Source: Prevotellaceae bacterium (GTDB lineage: Bacteria > Bacteroidota > Bacteroidia > Bacteroidales > UBA932). Taken from it: 6,897 nt of DNA. The DNA lies in NCBI GenBank assembly GCA_031268055.1, contig JAIRXY010000272.1:1-6897 (forward strand). The letters are read 5' to 3'. Numbering within the stretch: position 1 is the stretch's first letter; each line of letters starts with the position of its first letter. The notes below the pieces were generated by a model. That model saw only the letters and a list, made by a program, of their open reading frames with translations, did no database searches and was not told where the DNA came from. The position numbers and the translations under genes are program-made. Shown in pieces: positions 1 through 6,412 of this stretch.

Positions 1-165
1 TTTGTGCTGTTTGGCGTGCCTACCGCCGTGGCAAGCTACATCATGGCCAGCAAAATGGATGCCGATGCAGACCTTGCTGCCGGTATCCTGTTAGTCACCT
101 CGCTGCTCTCCGTTTTTACTATTACGCTCGGAATTTACATCTTCAAAGCCTCGGGGTTGATATGA
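1..165 (+). CDS. AEC-family permease, C-terminal fragment
   Basis: Only the last 54 codons of this gene are in the window; the reading frame is open from the first base and stops at TGA 163-165. The visible protein contains VLFGVPTAVASYIMASKMD, then a short acidic stretch (DADADLAAG), then a hydrophobic helix (ILLVTSLLSVFTITLGIYIF) and the end ASGLI. This matches the end of auxin-efflux-carrier (AEC) family transporters: a Pro-containing half-helix with P-x-A-V-x-S-Y, a 'xDxxLAA' turn, then a final membrane helix with T-(S/T)-L-L-S. Such proteins are inner-membrane carriers of organic anions or related small solutes; the substrate cannot be told from this fragment. It converges on glmM. The alternative is another multi-helix permease with a similar end. 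Confidence 0.6.
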   Translation, partial: FVLFGVPTAVASYIMASKMDADADLAAGILLVTSLLSVFTITLGIYIFKASGLI

Positions 166-326
166 GAATTTTAAATTTTGAACCGAGCGAGAGACTATAC
201 TTGTATAGGGAAAAAATGGAAAAAGGTCATGACACAAGCCCACATCGGTAGCTTCGGCAGCGCCGGTAATGTCACCGGCAGTTACAGCTGTCGGCACGTC
301 GCTCGTTAGGCCAATCCGGTTGCTGC
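166..326. other. convergent intergenic stretch with small dyads
   Basis: This 161-bp gap lies between the stop of the AEC permease (+) and the stop of glmM (-). It begins A/T-rich and becomes GC-rich towards glmM. Visible dyads are CTATAC-TT-GTATAG at 195-208, GCCGGT-N6-ACCGGC at 262-279, and an overlapping stem CCGGCAG/CTGTCGG at 275-294 with one G-T pair. The last two could form alternative hairpins at the 3' end of the glmM transcript. However, the T-rich tract on the minus strand (about 230-210) is roughly 30 nt away, so this is not a canonical intrinsic terminator. No credible gene is seen; the minus-strand reading frame that crosses here runs into glmM in another frame. Confidence 0.4.
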
Positions 327-1739
327 TCACCGCTTGCTGCTTTCGGCTACAGCTTTCATTTTCTCCATCACCTGCTTTGCCAATGCTTCGGCTCCCTGAA
401 GGGTGCTGCTCTCGGCGTATATCCTTACGATAGGCTCGGTGTTTGATTTGCGCAGGTGTACCCATTCTTTTTTTGCGTCAAAGTCAACCTTTACGCCGTC
501 AATATCGGTTACGCGCTCGGAGGCGTATGCGGTTTTTATGGCGTTCAGCACAGCGTCCACGTTGATGTCGGGCGTTAGCGTCAACTTGTTTTTCGACATG
601 AAGTAGGGCGGATAGCTGGCGCGCAGGGCGCTCATGCTCTTGCCCTGCTGTACATAGTGCGACAGGAAAAGCGCCACGCCTACCAGCGCATCGCGGCCGT
701 AGTGCAGCGCCGGATAGATAACGCCTCCGTTGCCCTCTCCGCCTATGGCTGCGTTGGTTTGCCTCATTTTTTCCACTACGTTCACTTCGCCCACAGCCGC
801 AGCAGCGTATGCGCCGCCGTGCGCCTCGGTCACGTCGCGCAATGCCCGCGACGACGACAGGTTGGAGCACGTATTACCACCCTTGGCGTGGCTCAGTACG
901 TAGTCGGCGACGGCCACCAGCGTGTATTCTTCGCCAAACATTTTTCCATCTTCGCACACCAGCGCAAGCCTGTCCACATCGGGGTCAACCACAATGCCCA
1001 GGTGCGCCTGCTGCTTCACGACCTCGCTCGATATTTCCGTCAGGTGTTCGGGTAGCGGCTCGGGGTTGTGGGCAAACTGTCCGTTGGGGTTACAGTTGAG
1101 CTCCACCACCTGCTCCACGCCCAGCGCGCGCAGCAGCTGCGGTATGGCAATTCCGCCTACGGAGTTAACAGCATCCACTACCACCTTGAGCTTTGCTGCT
1201 CGAATAGCCTGAGCGTTCACCAGCGGTAGCGCCAGCGTTTGCGCTATGTGCTTTTGCAGGGAATCGTCAGCGTGTACCTCTTTTCCCAACTCGTCCACCT
1301 GAGCGAATTGCAGGTTGCCTTGCTCCGCCATTTGCAGCAACAGCTCGCCATCCTTTGCGCTCAAAAATTCACCTTGAGCATTGAGCAGCTTAAGCGCGTT
1401 CCACTGCTTTGGGTTGTGACTTGCCGTAATGATAATGCCGCCATTCGCCTTTTCGCCGGTTACGGCAAGCTCTACCGTGGGGGTCGTTGCCAGCCCTATA
1501 TTGATTACGTCAACACCGCATGATTGCAGCGTTGAGGCTACGAGGCTGCTCACCATAGCGCCCGAAATTCGGGCATCGCGCCCCACTACTACCTTCATTT
1601 TTTGCTTGCCGGGTTGCTGTAGCAGCAGCCATGCAGCGTATGCCGAGGTGAATTTTACGACATCTATCGGCGTAAGGTTGTCACCTGCTACACCGCCAAT
1701 AGTGCCACGAATACCGGAGATAGATTTTATTAAAGACAT
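327..1739 (-). CDS. glmM: phosphoglucosamine mutase (GlmM-type phosphohexomutase)
   Basis: A complete 470-residue alpha-D-phosphohexomutase. All four family signatures are present. The phospho-serine loop TASHNP is at 105-110 (catalytic Ser107). The Mg-binding loop DPDVDR is at 252-257. The sugar-recognition loop GGEGNGG is at 333-339, and the C-terminal phosphate-binding loop RKSNTEP is at 430-436. The N-terminal SGIRGT (8-13) is also typical. By family it interconverts glucosamine-6-phosphate and glucosamine-1-phosphate in the cytoplasm, towards UDP-GlcNAc for peptidoglycan and LPS. The sugar loop is GEGNGG rather than the GExSGH of classical GlmM or phosphomannomutase. Bacteroidota proteins of this type are conventionally annotated GlmM, but a hexose-phosphate substrate cannot be excluded. 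The start ATG lies 59 bp after the stop of the glucosaminidase gene on the same strand with no terminator visible, so co-transcription is likely. No Shine-Dalgarno is seen; the upstream tract is A/T-rich. Confidence 0.9.
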   Translation of the reverse strand: MSLIKSISGIRGTIGGVAGDNLTPIDVVKFTSAYAAWLLLQQPGKQKMKVVVGRDARISGAMVSSLVASTLQSCGVDVINIGLATTPTVELAVTGEKANGGIIITASHNPKQWNALKLLNAQGEFLSAKDGELLLQMAEQGNLQFAQVDELGKEVHADDSLQKHIAQTLALPLVNAQAIRAAKLKVVVDAVNSVGGIAIPQLLRALGVEQVVELNCNPNGQFAHNPEPLPEHLTEISSEVVKQQAHLGIVVDPDVDRLALVCEDGKMFGEEYTLVAVADYVLSHAKGGNTCSNLSSSRALRDVTEAHGGAYAAAAVGEVNVVEKMRQTNAAIGGEGNGGVIYPALHYGRDALVGVALFLSHYVQQGKSMSALRASYPPYFMSKNKLTLTPDINVDAVLNAIKTAYASERVTDIDGVKVDFDAKKEWVHLRKSNTEPIVRIYAESSTLQGAEALAKQVMEKMKAVAESSKR

Positions 1740-1798
1740 TTGTATTATTTTTTTGAATTAATGGAATTTGAATTATTTTTTTTGAGGCCGCGCGATTT

Positions 1799-2392
1799 TT
1801 ACAAGCCTGCATTTGCGCTGTAGTACATCCTCCGAAGCAGCGATTTTATTTTGGAGGCATACTGCGGATCCCTTGCCCACGTACCGGTGAGCTCGTCGAT
1901 GGTAGGGGCTTTGCCCTTGGGACTTACAAAGTGGTAGCGCGGGTCTATCAGGTCGCCTGCCAGCGGCTCCCTGCTGGCGTAAGCCTTGAGATGCTGAATG
2001 TGCGCTCGGATTCCCGTAACTTCATCGGGGAAAATGTGCCCCGTTTGCGTGGAGCTCACGGCTCCCAAGCCGCAAAAATTGTTCATCTGCGGGCCTACTA
2101 AGCCTTTGAACTGCAAAAATCCGGTTTCTAAAATCATCTGCGCAAAGGCAACATCGTGATTCACGCCTTCTGCGTGCGCCTCGGTGATGTAGAGCGGCGC
2201 CAGCCGCGCGGCGCGTCCGGTGTCTCCCTCAATAGCAGTAACGGCAATAAACGTAACCATCTGTCTGGCTGTTAGCTTACCGTTTCCCATGATGTGCTGT
2301 GGAATATCAAAAAAGCTTATATCCGGCGCTTGCGCCCACGCTACGCCAAACGGAGCAAGGAAAAATAAAGCCGCTGCAACCGATTTTGTCAT
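1799..2392 (-). CDS. secreted glucosaminidase-domain protein (peptidoglycan hydrolase)
   Basis: From the ATG at 2392 the protein has 197 residues. It starts MTKSVAAALFFLAPFGVAWA followed by QAPD, a good Sec signal peptide with likely cleavage after residue 20. The rest is one glucosaminidase domain (Pfam Glucosaminidase, FlgJ/LytG-like). ITEAHAEGVNHDVAFAQMIL leads into ETG, where Glu89 is the probable catalytic acid; NNFCGLG is at 104-110, HIQHLKAYAS at 131-140, and the end is LTGTWARDPQYASKIKSLL. Enzymes of this family cleave the GlcNAc-MurNAc backbone in the periplasm or at the outer envelope, during growth or division. The frame stays open 30 codons further upstream (to 2482), and another ATG is at 2404. 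I prefer 2392 because it puts the signal peptide at the N-terminus and because the longer version is encoded by an A/T-rich repeat. It sits between hemW and glmM on the same strand. Confidence 0.85.
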   Translation of the reverse strand: MTKSVAAALFFLAPFGVAWAQAPDISFFDIPQHIMGNGKLTARQMVTFIAVTAIEGDTGRAARLAPLYITEAHAEGVNHDVAFAQMILETGFLQFKGLVGPQMNNFCGLGAVSSTQTGHIFPDEVTGIRAHIQHLKAYASREPLAGDLIDPRYHFVSPKGKAPTIDELTGTWARDPQYASKIKSLLRRMYYSANAGL

Positions 2393-2408
2393 AAAGTGAT
2401 ACATAGAA

Positions 2409-2429
2409 ATTTTGAATTTTGAATTTTGA
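2409..2429. repeat. three tandem copies of ATTTTGA
   Basis: Three perfect copies of the 7-mer ATTTTGA lie just upstream of the glucosaminidase start, in its 5' leader when read on the minus strand. Short runs of this kind are common between genes in Bacteroidota and no function is implied. The copies translate into the spurious N-terminal extension FIQNSKFKIS if the far-upstream ATG is used, which is one reason to reject that start. Confidence 0.8.
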
Positions 2430-2547
2430 ATAAAGTAAAAATACATGCCAATACATAATCTACACATGCCTGCTGCTTGCAAAAGATGCCCTTTGCGCTG
2501 CGCAGCAGCCCTGCTGGGTTGCGAATTTTTAAGTTCACACTAAACTA

Positions 2548-2555
2548 CAAAGGTA
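2548..2555 (-). promoter_or_regulatory. candidate Bacteroidetes -7 box TACCTTTG
   Basis: On the minus strand the sequence reads TACCTTTG, an exact match to the Bacteroidetes -7 consensus TAnnTTTG, just after the hemW stop codon. At about the right distance (22 bp) upstream there is only GTTG in place of the -33 TTTG. If active, it would start transcription near 2541 and give the glucosaminidase-glmM pair a promoter independent of hemW, with a leader of about 150 nt. That leader holds a strong dyad CAGCAG-CC-CTGCTG at 2503-2516 and the palindrome GCTGCGCAGC at 2497-2506. Confidence 0.4.
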
Positions 2556-2560
2556 AAAAA

Positions 2561-3709
2561 TTACGCCCAAATTAAATCAACAATAATGCTGTCTGCCACA
2601 AACCAGCGGTTTTCGGGAATAGTCAGCCTGTCGCCATCTACCACAATATTCTTACTATCAATGTGTTTTTTTGCGTTGTTGAGTAAATAATTTATCAACT
2701 CTTTATCAAAAATTTGCTGCAAGTAACTCAAACTTATGCCCCATATGGTGCGCAGCCCTGTAAAGACGTACTCGTTATAGCGCTCTACTTGGCTCAGGTT
2801 TTCGACCTCAAAAAAATCTCCTTCCTCCTCCATATTTTTGATGTACTGAGCGTTGCTGGCAACGTTGCTTTGCCGCTGCCGTCCGTTGTACGAGTGCGCC
2901 GAAGGGCCAATGCCAATGTAGGGTTGCTGCTGCCAGTAGGCCGCGTTGTGCTTGGAAAAAAAGCCGTTGAGGGCAAAGTTAGAAATTTCGTAGTGCACAA
3001 ACCCGCTCTTTGCGCTCACCTCGCAGAGCAAATCGTGCTGCATGACCAGCTCGTCTTCGGGCGGCAGCAGCAGCTTGTTTTTGCGCTGAAGCACGCCAAA
3101 AGGAGTTCGCTTTTCGATGGTGAGCGCATACGCCGAAAGATGCTGCACGCCCAGCGAAAGTGCAGCTTCGAGGTTGCTGCGCCAGCGCTTGGCGTCCATG
3201 CCGGGCAAGCCGTACATGAGGTCAACGGAAATATTTTCAAACCCTGCCTTTTGCGCCATCAGCACGCTGCTCACAGCCTGCTGCGCGGTGTGCCGCCGGT
3301 TGAGACGCTGCAAATCGTCGCCAAAAAATGACTGTATGCCAATGCTGATGCGGTTGACACCCATATCGCGCAGGCGATGCAAGTACTCGGTCGTAACGTC
3401 GTCGGGGTTGAGCTCCACCGTGAACTCCAGCGGCGGTACGGCGCAAAATGTTTCTATTGCTTTTTGTATCAGCGTGTTGAGCGTATCCGGCGGCAGCAGC
3501 GAAGGCGTTCCGCCGCCTATGTACAGCGTTGCCTGCCGTGCGCCGAAGAAAAAACTTTTTGCAGGCGCAAAATAATTTTTACGCCTTTCCACCTCGCGCA
3601 GCATAGCCGTAACAGCTGTCTGCACAAGCGATTGCGAAGCCACCGAGTAAAAATCGCAGTAGCTGCACTTGGATTTACAAAAAGGTATGTGCAAATAAAT
3701 ACCAATCAT
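2561..3709 (-). CDS. hemW: HemW, radical-SAM haem chaperone-like protein
   Basis: A complete 382-residue protein, close to the usual 375-385 of HemW. Near the N-terminus HIPFCKSKCSYCDFYS (7-22) carries the radical-SAM cluster motif CxxxCxxC (Cys11, Cys15, Cys18). It has the YCDF form and lacks the extra Cys that distinguishes true HemN coproporphyrinogen dehydrogenase. Other family motifs are GGGTPS (65-70, SAM binding), ELNPDD (99-104), GVNRISIGIQSF (117-128), DLMYGLPG (163-170), YEISNFA (240-246), HN..YW (254-259) and GIGPSAHSY (266-274), with the C-terminal HemN_C-like region after about 300. HemW-type proteins bind haem and are thought to deliver it to haem proteins in the cytoplasm; older annotation calls them oxygen-independent coproporphyrinogen oxidase. 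The gene is divergent from the rluB-like gene across 128 bp. On the minus strand a TATTTTG sits 4 bp before the start, one base short of a -7 box. Confidence 0.93.
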   Translation of the reverse strand: MIGIYLHIPFCKSKCSYCDFYSVASQSLVQTAVTAMLREVERRKNYFAPAKSFFFGARQATLYIGGGTPSLLPPDTLNTLIQKAIETFCAVPPLEFTVELNPDDVTTEYLHRLRDMGVNRISIGIQSFFGDDLQRLNRRHTAQQAVSSVLMAQKAGFENISVDLMYGLPGMDAKRWRSNLEAALSLGVQHLSAYALTIEKRTPFGVLQRKNKLLLPPEDELVMQHDLLCEVSAKSGFVHYEISNFALNGFFSKHNAAYWQQQPYIGIGPSAHSYNGRQRQSNVASNAQYIKNMEEEGDFFEVENLSQVERYNEYVFTGLRTIWGISLSYLQQIFDKELINYLLNNAKKHIDSKNIVVDGDRLTIPENRWFVADSIIVDLIWA

Positions 3710-3723
3710 ATTGCAAAATAAGC

Positions 3724-3731
3724 TACTTTTG
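3724..3731 (+). promoter_or_regulatory. candidate -7 box TACTTTTG for rluB
   Basis: In the 128-bp divergent gap, TACTTTTG matches TAnnTTTG on the plus strand, about 107 bp before the rluB ATG. No TTTG is found at the expected -33 distance. The remaining gap to 3837 is A/T-rich and ends in eight T's directly before the ATG, with no Shine-Dalgarno. This is a motif match only. Confidence 0.35.
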
Positions 3732-3837
3732 TCGGATATTTGGTAGATGTTCGCCTTACAGAGTACGAATTAAAACGAGAAAGTTTAGTATACAGTTTGT
3801 TAACATCTTGAATTTGTAAAGTGACAATATTTTTTTT

Positions 3838-5304
3838 ATGGAGAATAATCAGGAAGAACCAAAGACTTACCGTCCACGCACGGGCAGCGTAGAGCGCAGA
3901 AAAGCGTCGTCGGCTGCCTCCCGTGACGATGAGCAGCCAACCGACAACGACGAGCCAAAGCCTCGCGAGCGCAAAAGCGCCGCCGAGCAGCCGGACAATC
4001 GCCCGTCTACACGGCAGAGCTTTTTCAAAAACCGCACGCCGCAAAGCAAATCGCACGACGATGGCGGATACGACGACGCGCCGCGCCGCGCTCCCCGCAC
4101 CTCCCGCACCGCGCGAAAGGACGAAGACGCAAAACCGCGCCGTAGAGCAAGCGGCAGCAGAGACGGCGGCAACAGACCACAAAAAGCGGCGAGCTTTGAT
4201 AAATTCCGCAAGGAAAAACCGCGCAGCGAGCGCCGCGCCTCCGACCGCGAAAGGCCGGACGGCAACAGGCCATACGCCCGCAAATCCTACAAGGACGACG
4301 AATCGCGCAGCCGTCGCCAGCCGAGGACGTACGGAGGACGGGACGAGGCGTACCGCCGCGAAAAGCCATCCGGCGAATACGGCGACCGCAGCAGGGCTAA
4401 GCGGCCGGATGAAAAGCCATACGGCGAATACAGCGGACGCGGTAGAGCTAAGCGACCGGACGAAAAGCCATACGCCCGAAAATCGTACGACACATACAAC
4501 ACAAAGGAGGATTATGCACCGCGCAGCAGCAGCAGGCCTCGTTCCGCGCGAAAGCCATTCGTCGAAATTCAGGTGAAAGAGCCTAACATGCCCGTGCGCC
4601 TCAACAAGTTTATCTCCAACTCCGGCGTGTGCTCGCGCCGCGAAGCAGACGAATACATACAGAACGGCGAAATCACCGTAAACGGCGAAGTTGTTACGAC
4701 GCTTGGAACAAAGGTGCTCCCAAGCGACGAAATCCGCTGGAACGGAGATAAGCTTTCGGGCGAAAAGAAAGTGTACATTGTACTCAATAAGCCCAAAGGC
4801 TACGTTACCACCGTAGAAGATCCCCACGCCGACAAGACGGTGATGGACCTCATTGCTGGCGCGTGCTCGGAGCGCGTGTACCCGGTGGGGCGGTTGGACA
4901 AGAACACCACCGGCGTGCTGCTCTTCACCAACGACGGCGAGCTGACAAAAACGCTTACCCACCCCAGCTACAACAAGCGCAAGGTGTATCAGGTAACGCT
5001 GGACAAAACGCTCAAAAAACCCGACATGGAGCAGCTTGTGGCGGGCGTAGAGCTCGAAGACGGCGCTGCCGTTGCCGACGAGGTGGGCTACACCAACATG
5101 GAGGACAAAACCGAGGTGGGGCTGGAAATTCACTCCGGCCGCAACCGCGTGGTGAGGCGCATGTTTGAGACCTTGGGATACGAGGTGAAAAAGCTCGACC
5201 GTGTGTACTTTGCAGGGCTTACCAAGAAATCGCTGGAGCGAGGCAAGTGGAGATTCCTATCGCCAAAAGAGGTGAGCATACTTAAAATGGGAGCATACGA
5301 ATAA
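3838..5304 (+). CDS. rluB: RluB/RsuA-family pseudouridine synthase with long disordered N-terminal extension
   Basis: A 488-residue protein in two halves. Residues 1 to about 250 are low-complexity, dominated by Arg, Lys, Asp, Glu, Ser and Pro, with almost no hydrophobic residues, so they are probably disordered and RNA- or ribosome-binding. The enzyme follows. An S4 RNA-binding domain starts MPVRLNKFISNSGVCSRREA (251-270). The RsuA/RluB catalytic domain has LNKPKGYVTT (316-325), the catalytic motif GRLDKNTTGVLLFTND (351-366, Asp354), then SGRNRVVRRMFETLGY (433-448) and KLDRVYFAGL (452-461). Family members convert specific uridines of rRNA to pseudouridine; RluB modifies 23S rRNA, while RsuA and RluE/RluF are relatives, so the exact target is inferred. 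An in-frame ATG at 4588 (Met251) lies exactly at the S4 domain and could give a short form, with AGGTGA 11 bases before it. The full-length start is favoured because long charged extensions are usual for this protein in Bacteroidota. Confidence 0.88.
   Translation: MENNQEEPKTYRPRTGSVERRKASSAASRDDEQPTDNDEPKPRERKSAAEQPDNRPSTRQSFFKNRTPQSKSHDDGGYDDAPRRAPRTSRTARKDEDAKPRRRASGSRDGGNRPQKAASFDKFRKEKPRSERRASDRERPDGNRPYARKSYKDDESRSRRQPRTYGGRDEAYRREKPSGEYGDRSRAKRPDEKPYGEYSGRGRAKRPDEKPYARKSYDTYNTKEDYAPRSSSRPRSARKPFVEIQVKEPNMPVRLNKFISNSGVCSRREADEYIQNGEITVNGEVVTTLGTKVLPSDEIRWNGDKLSGEKKVYIVLNKPKGYVTTVEDPHADKTVMDLIAGACSERVYPVGRLDKNTTGVLLFTNDGELTKTLTHPSYNKRKVYQVTLDKTLKKPDMEQLVAGVELEDGAAVADEVGYTNMEDKTEVGLEIHSGRNRVVRRMFETLGYEVKKLDRVYFAGLTKKSLERGKWRFLSPKEVSILKMGAYE
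4360..4473 (+). repeat. 51-bp in-frame repeat inside rluB extension
   Basis: Two adjacent 51-bp units (4360-4410 and 4411-4461) encode 17-residue repeats, with the first four codons of a third unit (EKPY) at 4462-4473. The protein units are EKPSGEYGDRSRAKRPD and EKPYGEYSGRGRAKRPD. The hexapeptide PYARKS also occurs twice, at residues 145-150 and 211-216. The period is a multiple of three, so copy-number change would keep the frame. This suggests the extension grows by in-frame duplication. Confidence 0.85.
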
Positions 5305-5317
5305 GCGACAACGCGAC

Positions 5318-5343
5318 TCCTGTCTGCGCTCGCGCAGACAGGA
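5318..5343 (+). terminator. 12-bp hairpin after rluB, no T-tract
   Basis: Thirteen bases after the rluB stop is a perfect inverted repeat, TCCTGTCTGCGC and its complement, separated by only TC. The hairpin is very stable and well placed to end or protect the rluB transcript. There is no run of T's on either side, so it is not a canonical intrinsic terminator. It could instead be the end of a dispersed palindromic repeat that continues to about 5480. Confidence 0.5.
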
Positions 5344-5490
5344 CTTGTACACTAAATGCTCCGTAGGATTCAGCCGGCGGAGAGTGGCGCTTTCGCCGGT
5401 ATCTTCGTGGAATACGGTGGAGGCAGCTATTTTTTGCCAACCCTCCATCCCTAACGGGTAGGCCGTGCAAAACCTGCGCCAAAAAGATAT
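5344..5490. other. GC-rich non-coding block, possible dispersed repeat
   Basis: About 150 bp of GC-rich sequence follow the hairpin and end abruptly near 5490, where the sequence becomes A/T-rich. It contains CCGGCG...CGCCGG (about 5373-5398) and a shorter alternative stem GGCG-CTTT-CGCC. Two minus-strand reading frames cross it, but neither has a recognisable domain or start context, and they extend into the rluB 3' end. I regard it as non-coding, perhaps an interspersed repeat; that needs a genome-wide comparison. Confidence 0.3.
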
Positions 5491-5679
5491 CAATTTGCCA
5501 AATCTTATTTTACTTAATGCACTATATTATATGCCAATGAATTGCATTTTATCATTACTCTTAAATCACTATTGGCCGACAAACATGAAAACATGCTGAA
5601 TTCAATTTATATGTTATTTATAATAAGCAGATTATAAATTCAATTTTCAATTTTTCAAAAGCTACCTCCCTAAAAAATA
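5491..5679. other. A/T-rich stretch without gene
   Basis: This stretch is strongly A/T-rich with no usable reading frame. It includes AATTCAATTT repeated in direct orientation (near 5599 and 5637) and the left outer arm of the inverted-repeat family at 5567-5583 (CACTATTGGCCGACAAA). Nothing else is recognised. Confidence 0.5.
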
Positions 5680-5935
5680 GACAGCTGTACCGCTGTCGAA
5701 CTCCTGCCTTTCAGCTTGCCTCGTTTGGCATATGCCCGTCGCTCCGATTTTACAGTCCACGCCGACGTAAAAGCCCAAGCTCGAAGGGCGTTACTTCCAT
5801 AACCGCAGGTAAGCGAAGTCCTGCCTTTCAGGTAGAAGAGCGTATGTTCGCCTTACTGACCGCAGGCTGCGCTGCACTTACCTGCGGTTATGGAAATCTG
5901 ACTCTTCGAGTCATTCGCTCTTCGCAGCCTTTAAC
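5680..5935. repeat. structured GC-rich repeat block with direct and inverted repeats
   Basis: A 256-bp block of palindromic sequence between two A/T-rich stretches. It holds a hairpin GACAGC-N6-GCTGTC (5680-5697). An 18-bp direct repeat with one mismatch lies at 5697-5714 and 5814-5831, consensus CGAANTCCTGCCTTTCAG. A perfect 19-bp inverted repeat, TTCCATAACCGCAGGTAAG at 5795-5813 and its complement at 5877-5895, encloses a 63-nt loop. Smaller pairs are GAAGAGCG (5835-5842) with CGCTCTTC (5926-5933), and GACTC-TTC-GAGTC. No gene is credible. The pattern resembles dispersed intergenic repeats rather than a single RNA gene. Confidence 0.6.
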
Positions 5936-5983
5936 CCTGTCATTTCCATTGGTGCGGATTAGTCGGTTTGTACTGAAAAAAAA

Positions 5984-6237
5984 CCACTATTGTCCGATAA
6001 AAAAGGTAAATGTCTCGAAAGCGCCAAGCCCAACTTGGATTACGCCCTTTCAGGACTTGACGGCTAACTCTTGCTCCATCCGTAGGGGTTGCCCTACGCT
6101 ATTGATGGCCGCCCTTTCAGGGCTGAAAGCCCTAAATCATTAGCGTAAGGCAACGCCCTACGAAAACGGATACCCACAAAGTTCAAGCCCGGAAAGGGCG
6201 AAATCCATGCGACGAACTTTTTATCGGACAATAGTGG
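5984..6237. mobile_element. 254-bp MITE-like element with perfect 20-bp terminal inverted repeats
   Basis: The ends are CCACTATTGTCCGATAAAAA (5984-6003) and its exact complement (6218-6237). The interior has no transposase and is itself nearly palindromic: arms 6037-6060 and 6183-6206 pair at 21 of 24 positions, and a further pair lies at 6081-6106 / 6136-6162. Small size, terminal inverted repeats and a foldback interior are the definition of a miniature inverted-repeat element mobilised in trans. The flanks are A-runs on both sides (eight A's before, six after a G), so a target duplication cannot be defined with certainty. A 99-codon plus-strand reading frame (5844-6143) crosses the left end and is not a gene. 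Confidence 0.7.
6081..6162. repeat. CGTAGGG...CCCTACG long imperfect hairpin
   Basis: The core of the MITE-like element is an imperfect inverted repeat: 6081-6106 starts CGTAGGGGTTGCC, and 6136-6162 ends GGCAACGCCCTACG. The arms differ by one gap and two mismatches. Between them are two mini-hairpins, GCCCT-TTC-AGGGC and GGGCT-GAA-AGCCC, which can also pair with each other. From memory, blocks with CGTAGGG/CCCTACG and 'CCCTTTCAGGGC' occur as dispersed repeats in Bacteroidota, so this part may be an independent repeat caught inside the element. Confidence 0.65.
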
Positions 6238-6412
6238 GAAAAAACGGCTCATCAGTAAATAAAAATATTTTTCCGTGTAAAATCAAATATGCCAAATTGA
6301 TTGACGCGGATTTACAGCCATATCAGCGGAGATTTTCAATATTTGTTAATTCAAAGATAACCAGTTATTTATAATCGTAAAAATGTTTTTATTTTTTATC
6401 GAATAATAGTGA

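Larger units (their letters stand above)
5566..6412. repeat. outer, degenerate inverted-repeat pair around the MITE-like element
   Basis: The left arm TCACTATTGGCCGACAAA (5566-5583) and the right arm TTTTTATCGAATAATAGTGA (6393-6412) each resemble the ends of the inner element. The left arm matches the inner left arm at 15 of 17 positions, and the right arm matches the inner right arm at 17 of 19. They are in inverted orientation to each other and share AAATCACTATT at their outer edges. They may be the ends of an older, larger element of the same family into which the inner copy inserted, or remains of separate copies. Confidence 0.5.

Noticed and set aside
91..465. 124-codon minus-strand frame overlapping the glmM 3' end and the AEC permease
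   Set aside because: It overlaps two supported genes in other frames and has no recognisable motif or start context.
2393..2482. Upstream start for the glucosaminidase adding 30 residues
   Set aside because: It would bury the signal peptide, and the added residues come partly from an ATTTTGA repeat; the ATG at 2392 gives a clean Sec signal.
2714..3331. 205-codon plus-strand frame inside hemW
   Set aside because: It is a shadow of the HemW coding sequence, which has all family motifs on the other strand.
3706..5133. 475-codon minus-strand reading frame opposite rluB
   Set aside because: It is antisense to a well-supported gene. The long opening follows from the Arg/Asp/Ala-rich codons of rluB, which leave few stops on the opposite strand. 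The translated product is low-complexity and matches no family I know.
5257..5493. Two minus-strand frames (78 and 66 codons) after rluB
   Set aside because: They overlap each other and the rluB 3' end, show no domain or promoter, and are better explained as a GC-rich repeat.
5844..6143. 99-codon plus-strand frame
   Set aside because: It spans the structured repeat block and the left end of the MITE-like element; the translation has no domain and crosses an insertion boundary.
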